Source: Lumbricus terrestris
Lineage: Eukaryota; Annelida; Clitellata; Crassiclitellata; Lumbricidae
Reading direction: 5' to 3'
Length of the DNA stretch: 64,000 nt
Assembly (NCBI GenBank): GCA_949752735.1
Contig: OX457053.1
Span: 10,455,638 to 10,519,637, forward strand
Shown here: positions 34,648 to 46,600 of the stretch, in pieces
Numbering within the stretch: position 1 is the first letter of the stretch
How the letters are laid out: each line of letters begins with the position of its first letter
The notes under the pieces: generated by a model
Database searches by the model: none
What the model saw: only the letters and a program-made list of their open reading frames with translations
Told to the model about the DNA's origin: nothing
Made by a program: the position numbers and the translations under genes

Positions 34648-37600
34648 ACATAAATCCTGTGATTTGCTAATGCTAACCTGAAACATCGTCATTCCTTCAA
34701 TTGAAAATAATGCATTAAATTCCAGTGGTTAACAGTGAAAAACTCTGTGGATGCCTCTAAATAGAAATCATCAGGATTTCAAATTAAAATCACTTGCATT
34801 GAAATGATTGAACCTGGCAACGTGATCAACTATGCTACTGTTTGGCTGTTTCCAAGCGATTCTCTACAGAATAGAAACCCATGGGAAGACAATATATATC
34901 TCTCTCTATAGGTACCGTATGTATATATAGTTATATACATATATAATATATGTATATAACTATACGTATATATTGTCTTCACATGGCAGCAGTTCCGATG
35001 ATCCCAGTGTCTAGTGGTTCTGGAATTTCTTTCCTCTGGGGCTACAGATTACTTCAGCTTTCTGTTACTCATCATTCTAGCTGAAGGGGTCAGCGAGTTC
35101 AATTTGCTGTGGCTGCTTACTTTTCTCTTCGGTTTTTCATTTGTTCAGCTGTTGACATTTGCTTGATTGTTGTTATTGTCTTGTAGGTCAAGAGAAAGTC
35201 TTTAACTGTCTCGGTCGTGACCTCCTCACCCGGGCTTTCGAGGGCTACAATGCCTGCATATTTGCTTATGGACAAACTGGTTAGTGGTGTGCTTACTTGT
35301 GTTCATCTGATTAGTGTTCATTCAGCGTAACTGGTTGAAGGAGAATCAATGTTGTGATCGTAATCATGAATTTATGTAGCGCCACGTTAAGAGAAACTCC
35401 TCAGAGGTGCTCCCGACATGACAGCACCAAACCACAATCAAGGAGAATGGTTTTAAAACGCTTGCGAAAAAGGGCCGAAGAAAGACACAGAAGTTCATTA
35501 CGGAGACTGTTAGGTAACTGATTCCAGAAAGATGGACCGGTCATAGGGTCATAACTTAACTGATGCAATATATTTGTTCTTAATGACAATTAACGTCATG
35601 TGGGCCAGCGCAGAGAGCGCTTCTGAGTAGATTTCTTGAAGAAGCGCTATATAAATGTTCGGAATCAATCAATCAATCAATCATAGCGAAGCTTCTATGC
35701 AGCACTGTGGAAGTTCGAGCCAAAGGGACAACCAGGTCATCTTGCATGGCAGAGCGAAGGAATCTACAGTGGTCGTCTACCTTCTTAAAAATGAAAACTG
35801 TTGACTAGACGTTGGATTTTGTTAGGTTGCGTCGTTCGGCTGCAGATCTCGTTGTTTTTAGGATTTCTGATATTCGTCCGATTCTTTTGGGGCCACTGTC
35901 ACTGCTGCTGCTGCTGCTGCTGCTGTTGTGTTTCGCTAGATGCGGATTTCTATCAGATTTCATCCGTGATGGACTGCCACGAGGGATTTCATGTCTGGAC
36001 TTGTGCTTCTAGTCGATGGGTTTTTATTGGCCGAGTTGTACTTACCGTATGGTGCAGACTCTTTCATTGACTGTTGCTCTTTCTTTGTCAGTTATGTTGT
36101 ATTGTATTGTATTTATGAATTTATATAGCGCCTCTCACAGAATGACTATTCAGAGGTGCACAAAAAATGGTGGGGGGGACCGAGCGATTAGGTTAGAAGT
36201 TGAATGGCAATTGTGTATACGGTTTGCAAATTTATCTTCATCATTTAATTTCAATCTGGCAACCGCAGAATGATTGCAATTCTTAGTATGTATGTACGAT
36301 AATAAGGTGTACGATAATAAGGTATTACAGAAGTCGAATTTAACTGTCGGCAGCCATGCAAGTCGTCCATGACATCACACTGCTCACTTTAACAATGCCA
36401 TCTGCCGAATGGAAGGTTGAGTGGACTTCTGGGAGGCAGCGGGAAGCGATCCTGCATCTGGGCTGCTCGTGCCAGTGTTACCATTACCATAAACCCCACA
36501 GGATTGGCTTTCTTTGGATATATCAGTTTCCAGTGAAAAACCATTATTACGTCAGCAAGCCATTGTTTTATGGGTTAGTGAAACGTGGTTGCTTGATTAC
36601 AGCCCGGTCGCCATGGTATGGGTGGCTAGGTCTGGTCAGACGTGGCACGTCTCTGTGACAACGCTTCAAAGACGGTGCAATGCATGCTGGGTTAGAGAAG
36701 CTTCCGTCTGTCCTTGTCGCTTCCCTACGATTCGGATTACACTGCCGCCCTAGTCTGCTGCTTATGCAATCTGATGAAATATGCAGCTTGTTTGGCGCGG
36801 CCAATAAACGCTTGGAGTGAAATTAATCACTCTCCTAATGATGTTTTCCATGGTCAGCGTCGTCGCCTCCGTCTTTCCGTCGTCGGCTGTTCATCCTGCT
36901 TTCGTTGACCTCGCGTCTTCCGTTTCACGTATTCTTGGGCAAGGTGCCATCTGTCTTGGTCGTTTGTCGATGAATCCTCCCCCCCCCCCCCATCCCCCGG
37001 CACCCTTCCCCCCACCAGAGGGACGAAGAGTATAGTGCCTACCATTGCTCAGATCAACCTTGGATGTGTAGAATTGATTAGTATTGTTTTCCTGTGTGGA
37101 AACATTTTGCTTTGGACAGCACCGGACAGTTGTGCATTTTTTGGGTCAAGTTACCGTTTTTGATGGTAATGGTAATTGTGAATTTATATAGCACCACTTG
37201 AAATTAGACTCGTTTAATAGAGACGTCGTGGTCATTGGCATTCAGTCGGATGCTTATGTCTGACCTAGTGGTTCCCAACCTTTTTTGACTTTCAGGCCAC
37301 TTTTTCTAAGTTGAAGGACATGCGGGCCACTTTTTCTTAATTGAAGGACATTATGGGGCCACAAGGCTAGAATTTAATTAATTAAAAGCATATGAAATGT
37401 TTATAATTGAATCAAATTATAATGTTTGATTTTATTTATTGACGTCAAAATAAAATAACTTGTAATCTATATTATAAGGCAGAAATTCCATATGTTTGTT
37501 TGTTTGTTTATTTGTTTGTACGCTTTTACTCTCCCCTGCAGAATAGGCTCGGAAATGAAACAGCGTCGGTTTAAAACAATTATTGATATCGATTCTTACC

Positions 37601-40600
37601 CAAATTATAAGCTCATATCAACTATTTTCAGGTTTTAACTCACTTTAAAACAAGAAATATTTGCGTTTTAAGACAGATTTCATCAATAAATGATAACGCT
37701 GGCACTTTGGTGAAGAGTATACTCCGCATGACGTCATACCCGCCCAGTAATAATATCCGTAGCGCCCCGCAGGGACGGGTTACGTTTGGCTTTTTGGAGA
37801 AGCGAGGTGGGGTGGAGGGTTGGCGAAAACCCGAAATTTAGCAGTCAACGATGGGTACCAGAGTGGGGAAGTGTTTAAAACCCGAAATTTCACTTTAGAA
37901 CTCGAGTTATTAGCGTTTTAAGACAGAAGCGTTTTAAAACAGATTTCATCGCTCACGCGTTGGTAAACAGTATCGAGCTTCAGTAAAAGAGTCTACAGCC
38001 CGAATGACGTCATACAAGCCCAGTAATAATTTCCCTAGCGGGGCGTGTTACGTTTGGCTTTTTGGGGAAGCGGGGTGGGGTAGAGGGTTGGCGAAAACTC
38101 GAAATTTAGCGGTCAACGTTGGGTACCATAGGGGAGTGGTGTTTAAAACCCTAAATTTCCCGGGCAACGCCGGGTTACACATCTAGTAGAAAATAATTAT
38201 GTGCTATATCCTGTCCAAATTGTTAATTTTTTTATATTTTTTTAAATTCTTTGAGAGATGAGGGCCATTTTTTTAGGCCTGGCGGGCCACTTTTGGACCA
38301 TGGGTTGGGAACCACTGGTCTGACCATTGCTGCCTGCCTGTACAGGTTTTGCTGGTACTGTAGCCATGCGTTCGTTTAGATTCTAGTGAGGGAATAAATA
38401 ATTAATCTGTGTGAAAGTTTCCTTTAGATTTCAACTGGTTTCCGTTTGTCCGTTGGTGCCATTTGTCTTGTAGGCTCTTGTGGTTGCTTGTGGGCCATTT
38501 ATCAATGTTTGAAACGGTTATTTTTTCGATATTGGGGTGTGTCCGTTTTCCGGTCGGTGCCATCTATCCGGAATGCGCTTTTGATGGATATACGTGTCTC
38601 GTGGGTTCGATGGTAGCTTGCTTGTCAATATTTTATACGGTTATTTTCCGATATTGGAGTTGGTCGTGACTTGATAGAGGATACATATTTGAAAGTGTGC
38701 TTTGTAAGTTTTCTTTTGCAGGAGCACCCACTGTTGCATTGGATATAGTCTCATTTCTCTGAACTGTCGTATTTCGATCTGTCTTTTCAATGGATTATAA
38801 ATTTTGTGAGTCTTGGTCACGATGTTGCTCAAGAAAATGGCGCTTTAGAAGTTACTGGATTAGAATGCGTTACATAGCTCATTACAATACGTTGATATAT
38901 GTTCTCTGAGCATTCGAAAGGCATTCTGTTCGATTCTGGTGTTTCGATGTTTTTTCGTGAGTGCCTCTGCTATATAAACCTGTGATGTCAATTTAGTAAA
39001 ATTACAGTTGAGCTAATGTGTGTTCATCTCTGTCTGTTGTTCATCGTCATCAACGTCAGTTCCTAACACACACAGCCATTTGTTATCACAGAATGAGTAC
39101 AATTCATAGTATGAATGGATGATTATAGTAATAAGGTCTTAGAGGAGTCGAAATAACTGTCTGGCAACCATGCAAGGCGTCCATCACATCCTATACTGCT
39201 TATTTTACCAATGCCATCTGCCGAATGAATGGCCGAGTTGACTTTTGGGAGGTAGCGAGAAGCTCTTGTCGAGGCCATTGCTCTTGTTAGCATTGATCAG
39301 GAGTTCAAGTGATGTTCCATCCTCACTTTTTGTTTGTTTGTATGTGCACTTGTTATAGCGCCCTTCAAGATTTCTACTCGGAAGTGCTCCCGACTACAGT
39401 GAGGCCGCTGAATCGGAGTTTCGTACCGAAGCGCTGAGCAGTTGTGAGTGAAGGACTTGCCCAGGGTCCTACAAGGTGGTTTGAGGTTAATTTGAACCTG
39501 CAACCCTCCGGCTGCAAGGCAGCAAACATACTCACTACACCACACTATCCAGCTTAGACTTCATAGATGTGCTTTTGTTTCTTTTGCCTTTGAATCTTTC
39601 TTGCATGTAGTGCATTGTGTGTGATTTGGTCAGCTGGCATTGCTTATGATGTGTCTCTTTGGACGAAATGTGAGACAAAGTGTTTTTTTGTGATGACGTG
39701 CAGGTTCTGGGAAGTCGTATTCGATGATGGGAACCGGGGAGCAGACGGGCATCATACCTCGACTGTGCGACGCCCTCTTCGAACACATCGGGACCAACGA
39801 TGACCCGGAAACGTCCTTCAAGGTCGAAGTATCCTACATGGAAATCTACAATGAGAAAGTCCGCGATCTCCTGGATCCTAAAGGGTGAGAATCATGCACA
39901 GAATCTCTCTCTCTATTTTTGTTTTGTCTATGCATGGTGAATGTGGCTAAATAGAAGATTTTGAATAGGTGGTGCGTCTTAAGAATGGTTGAAAATATTT
40001 CTCTTGATGTGACTGGTGGAATATATTTAGTGGATGACTTTTCCAGAATGGGGTGGCTATTATTATTTTTTCCCCGCGCATTTACAACCCCTCAAGCGTT
40101 CCAAACTGTATCCGGAGATGTAATTGATGATTCTCTGGAACGGCAACTCACTTGGTAGTGTTATTATTATTATTGTTATTGTTGATATTATTATTATTAC
40201 TATTATTATCAGTACTATTATTATCATTACCATTATTATTATTATTACTATTACTATTATTATCATTACTATTATTATCATCATTATTATTATTTTCCCG
40301 AAGGTACACAGGATCCTTCAGGGTATTAAAGGTTAATTAAAAAACGAGATCTGGAACGTCGCGTATTTATTGCAATGAACCATTCAATAATTGTCAAAGC
40401 CAGGTGCTGAAGTAGATAGCTTAGGTGATGGCTTGAATTTGTTTCTGCTCTGGCATCGATCTATCTTACCTACAGTTCTCAATCACATTATGACGAACGT
40501 TACCTTTGACCTGGCAACTGTGCATGAAACGTTGGTTTTTATGTGTTCGCCGTGATGCTTCTGAGCTCTGCCATCAGTGACCAAACCCTAGGAAGACGAT

Positions 40601-43600
40601 TCACATTCATCAATATTGCGAGACTTTCATTACTGTTTAATGCTCGTGCTCAGGCATTTCTGTTTCAACTCTGCTGTATGAAGCCATGTGTGTTTCTATT
40701 ACTTTGACCTCTTCTGGGAGCATGCGGTTAATATCACTTTGATGCGATGATTTGTTGGTGGATTAAGCTGGTCATTTGGTGCATGCTTCTCTGGATGGCA
40801 TATTGATGGCTGTTGTGTTTGGTGGCTGTGTTTTCAGAAAGCATCACCTGAAAGTCAGAGAGCACAACATCCTGGGACCTTACGTCGACGGGCTTTCCAC
40901 ACTCGCCGTTTCGTCATTCGAAGTGAGCAGCGAATCTATCCGTCAACTACAGCAATAAAATATGCATTTTGTCTGTCTTTGAGTTATAAACATGCAGCCC
41001 GTATTAGTAGAAATCTGACACCATAGTAAAAAAGTAAAGTCCATCCAGTTCCATGTGGAACACAGGGAGGCGCTTATCTCCTTCTCAATAGCCTTGAGCC
41101 AGCAATGGACGAATCCCAAGGTCCTGGATACGAGGCCAGTGTATCGCAGGACTTGCCGTTTACTTCCCAGCTTACGCCGGTACCAAATTATACTGCTTGG
41201 TGACAGATGCACATGTGCGTAAACAACTTGCCCAGGGTTGTTACCCGGAGTTGAACCCGCAACCGCCCGCTCCATGAGCAAGCGCGTTACCTATAGGCCA
41301 CCGGGTCACACAACACCATAGTATTGTCCGGAATACCCCTGTAAATCTCCCTCTTTTGGGGAATAAGCAGATCTCTCTGATGCCACTTCTGCTTGGTGAT
41401 GCGAAATGTTAGAGATATATAGAAATGCAAAGCATTTACAGAAAAGGAAAAGTTTCACAGAAATGCATGAGATTTAAAGAATTGTAAAAGATTTACAGAG
41501 ATGCATTCATGAGATTTAAGGAAATGTAAAGGATTTACAGAAGTGTAGAAGCTTTAAAGAAATGTTAGATATTTATAGAAATGCATGAGATTTAAGGAAA
41601 TGTACAGGGAGAATGTAAGGAAATGTAGGAGATTTAAAGAATTGTAAAATATTTTCAGACATGCATAAGATTTAAGCAAAATGTAAAGGATTTTCAGAAA
41701 TGTTTAGATATTTACATTGCATTGGTGATTTACATTATTAACTTTGCTAAAATGTACCATCAGTCCAATGGAACTATTGTCCACTTCAGAAGGTGTAGAG
41801 TCTATTTTGCTACCTAACTGGTTCATTTGGTGTTCAATTGGTGTTCATTTAGCTTGGTGTTCATTTGTTGCAATATTTCCTCTTGTTTTAATAGACATAT
41901 TAATTTTTATTGTAATTGAGAATTTATATGGCATTTCAAGAGAGAATTTTTATCAGCGGCACAATACATAAATGGTTCAGCGAAATCGTCTTTACATTGA
42001 TCCATTTAATGAAAACATAGATACTGTGTTGAGTATTAAACTGTAATAATAGAGGACAATGTCTTCTCTAAAATTCATTGAACATATTACGTTTCCCCCA
42101 CTATAATACAGTCGATATGATTTGATGCACTTCTACGCACTTAGTTATATTACACTGTGACTTACCACAATATTAATCGCATTTAAATAGTGCCTCTACA
42201 ATGGAAACTTACCAGAAGCACTTCCAACCTGACACTGCAGTGTGCTATTGCAATAGATTGGTTTTGAATTGCAATTTGCAGAGTATGTGAGAGTAAGCCT
42301 TAAGCAGCGGGTCTATCTGCACTCTGCAGGAATGAGGCTAATAAAAGGATTCGCCAAGCGTTGCAGCATTGATTTTTCTCATGACGTGGAGTAATGGAAG
42401 AACTTTAGTCTCTAACACATCACTCATCCGCTTATTATATTAGGTAATAGGGAAAAATTCTCGCTAGATGACGCTAGTGTTCTCGGTGCGTGCGTGAGTA
42501 CATGGAACCTTGAGTAGAGGATTTATTATATAAGTTGTACAGTTTTGCCTTACAGATATTATTGGCCTTGACTGATCTGCACTGGTTTGTTAATGCTTAG
42601 ATAAGAGAAAAGTGGCCACATATTTGTCTTATTGCTCGTGTCTTATTCTATGAAAAATTATCCACCGATGTATATTGATTATCCACCAATGTATAATGAT
42701 TAGTGAGGAAAATGATCAATGTTGATTAGTAAATATTATCTGATTATTGTTGTTTATTTGTGGTAAAAATTAGAGAATGGTAAATCTAGTTAGAAATGTT
42801 CACATTTTTGTAAAAATTGTATTCTGAAGTTTTGCTTGAAGCGTTCAAAGTCTTTGTGTGAAAGGAAAGCTTCTCCACTCCATATAAAAGTGGAGTGTTG
42901 GAAGTTACGAGCCCTAGAAAACTAATGTGTTTTTAGCATAGATTTAAAAGAGTGCATGTATATTATATATAGGTATATACATAGGTACATCAGCATATAA
43001 GTGCATTGCATTCATTCATTCATTCTACGAACTTATATAGCACTACTTGATGAAACCTACTCAGGAGCGCTCCCAGCCCAGCCACGGCTTAAAAAGACTT
43101 AGATTTATGAAACAAAGTTTGATTGGTCAGATGTAATAAATGCAGCCTTGAAGGATGGAGCTCATTCCAGATGGACGGCCCTTCAAACGAGAAAGGCTGG
43201 GTTTACGCGACAGCAAATTCATATAGAGATACATACTTGTATAGGTAGAAACTCATATTAGTACATACTTATTTTATGTCTCGCATTTGCTTTAGAGCCC
43301 CTTCAAGCTCCCTATTCTGAGGTCCTCCCGAATACAGCACTGATACTGCATCGGAGTTTCCCGCCGAAGCGCATGAGGAATTGCAAGTGAAGGACTTGCT
43401 CATGGTCTTTATATACGCGGTGACTTGAGGTGGATTCGAACCTCCAACCCTCCGGCTCCAAGGCACCGAAACCACCACTGCACCACCGCACCCCACTTAC
43501 TGAGGTGCTTGAGTCACCTCTGAGAATGGGTCTTGATGGGCGCAAAGGCGGATACCGACATTTTCGAGGGGATCAAACTTTTCGATCTCGGGACAGGGAA

Positions 43601-46600
43601 AAATTTTCGTCTTTGTCGCCGGAAAATCTCATGACTTTTTTAGTCATTTTATCCACCAAAATAGTTGAAAACCTTTTTTAGTCATACGGATCTCGTGGGC
43701 GTGGGGAGGGCCTGTGGGACTACTCATGGAGGGTTGGCCACGTAAACTTTCCGAACCTGAATAGCTGGTCAGAAATAAATAAATTTCTAAATGGGGGCCA
43801 TGGCCGGATTGGCCCCCTGGATCCGCCCCTGCATGATGACATGCATTGCATTGATCGTTGTCATTCTCTGTTTTTGTAGGACATCGACGTGTTGATGTGC
43901 GAGGGAAACAAATCGCGAACGGTTGCGGCTACGAACATGAACAGCGAGAGTAGTCGGTCGCACGCCGTCTTCAACATAATACTCACGCAGACGTTGACAG
44001 ACCTACAGACTGGAGTAAGATTACTCTAATCAATCTAGTGTAAGATTACTCTAATCAAACCTAGACCCCACTTCAAAACTAGCGTCATTATCACAGTGCA
44101 CTAGGTTGGCTGGCTCTATGTGGGCCTGTCAATGGTGGTGGTGCTGACTCTTCTAGTTTAGATGACTAACATACACCGTGGTTCAAAAAAAGTAAGCCAA
44201 ACTGTTTTTCATATATCTCTAATGGCTGATAACATATCACGCTAAAAATTTCCAAATATTTAGAGAAGTGGACCAAGAATATGATTCAAAAATTTCATGC
44301 GATTAAAAAAACAGTTTGGCTTACTTTTTTTGAACCACGGTGTAGATCAGTGGTCTCAAACATGTTGTCTCGTGGGCCGCCGTATGTGGCCTGTGAAGTT
44401 TTTCAAGTGGCCCGTGACAGCCGTATAATTTCTGGAATTTTGACAGTGAAAGTCTATAACTTACTTTTTATTTTTTATAATAATGATAAAGCTCTGTGTG
44501 TATGTATGTGCGTACGTATGTATGCATACATGTAGATCTGCACGTTTGCATAGTGCGTTTTACTCATCATGGGTGATGCGTGTGCTCAGCAATCTTTTAC
44601 AGGTCTTAGCAGGTGTAAACGCAGATCTAGATGAGCTGATTGTGGATCAGTTGTTGAACGTGTTAGTCGTTAAGTATAGTCATCAATTAGATTTCACAGT
44701 ATTGCTGATAAGTAATGAGCATTCTCGGTCCACTTTGAACCTCTAAAAAATCATGGAGAGTCTCTCAACACCTGTGAGAGGATCTTCAAATGTGCAGTGC
44801 CTGGTATATAAGTCCAGATGCACAGATGGCATACACGCATAATAGCTTACATACATGTATGTGTACATATGTAAACACACATACAGTTTTTATACACCCA
44901 TATGTGGCACGCACATTCATGCTTACGTACCATGTACGTATGTATACAAGTGAACATTTGCTACTGCACCTTTTGAGTACTCCACAGATGCAATGTAGAG
45001 CATGCATTCTTGTCCATACTATCTTACATACTTACCTACATACATATTTTTATCTTGTATGTATATTCAAACCTAACCTTTCAGTTATATCCGGATTATC
45101 TTCTGACCATTGCTAGCAGTGCTTAGGCCTGTTAGGACTTTCCCTTAGAGCCAAACATTGTATTATAACATATTGCATCCATCGGTTAAACATCTGTTAA
45201 CATACATACGGATATGCACAAGTGCACATGCACCCATCCAATCATAAAAAGGTACGTGCGCCTACCTGGTATTTATTTATTTATTTATTTCAGAAATTTA
45301 TATAGCGCCTCTTCAAGGTAGGCTACTCAGAAGCGCGTATGTTAAATGTGAGTGACTGGTAAATGATGATAGTTCATTGTTAGTAGCTTCTATAGTGCCG
45401 GTGTCTTTTGCAAAAGGCTTCAACAGATGGCACTACAAAGCCAAGCCGCAATCAAGCAATTGAACTAAGCAGACAGACGCCGAATACAGGTCCAAAAAGT
45501 AAGACTAGCAGCCGAAGAGACTCGTTTGTCAAAAACAATTTTTTGTTTCGGGCATGGCTAGACAAAGATTATCGGATAACCTTTTTGAGTGACGATAATG
45601 AGCAATTTATTCAAAGTTAACGCAAAACGGAGGAGCACAGAAGTCTGTTGAGGTTGCCATGCGAGGCACTGTCAACTAAACATTGATCAGGTTGTTGTGT
45701 ATGTTTTTCTGCTTTTCGATACAATAGACCGATGAATTATTGAATTGAATTTAAATTTCCTATGATGAATTTGATGGAGAATCTGCTGATGTCTTTTTTA
45801 TCGTAGGTTTCTGGTGAAAAAGTCAGCAAGATCAGTCTGGTCGACTTGGCTGGAAGCGAAAGAGCGCAGAAAACCGGAGCGGTTGGAGAGCGACTGAAAG
45901 AGGGAAGCAGTATTAACAAGTGAGCTAATGGAATTACTTCCATTCTCTAGATCGCTAGACTCACAACACCAGCGTTGTGGCTTTCACAGACACATTGTAA
46001 GATGTCATTTTAGACAGTTGTGCCAGTTTGTTTTTTGTGACCCTCTTGGCACTGCACCCATGTGGTTTGAATCCACCTCAAGCCGCTGTATAGGAACCCT
46101 GAGCTAGTTCTTCACTCGCAATTGCTCATGCACTTCCGTGTGAAACTGATTCAGTGTCCATGCTATGATCGGGAGTGCTTCTGAGTAGAATTTTTGAAGG
46201 GCGCTGTTGCGAGTGTTCATACGTGCATACATACATAGTGCTATAAGTATTTACTGTATTTTCTTTTAATATCGTAGTCTATTTGGTCTATGTGGCATTT
46301 ACAGGATTCACGATAGGTCGCCACTCGTAACTTTTCTAGTTGAACGCAAACCTAATGAAAGTTCTCTTGAAATCACATTGAGCACCAACAGAGTGCCGCG
46401 GCTCTGATAAGTTTCCTAGATTTAAGATTACTTCTACGTTTACTTGCAATATTGCTTTTACATTTACTTGCAATATTGCTTTTACGTTTACTTGCAATAT
46501 TGCTTTTACATTTACTTGCAATATTGCTTTTACGTTTACTTGCAATATTGCTCTTACGTTTACTTGCAATATTGCTTTTACATTTACTTGCAATATTGCT

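Noticed and set aside
44600..44660. Segment that reads [11 protein letters not shown], reminiscent of the KIF13 FHA start
   Set aside because: It lies between the switch I and switch II exons, so its position is wrong; similarity is short and probably chance.
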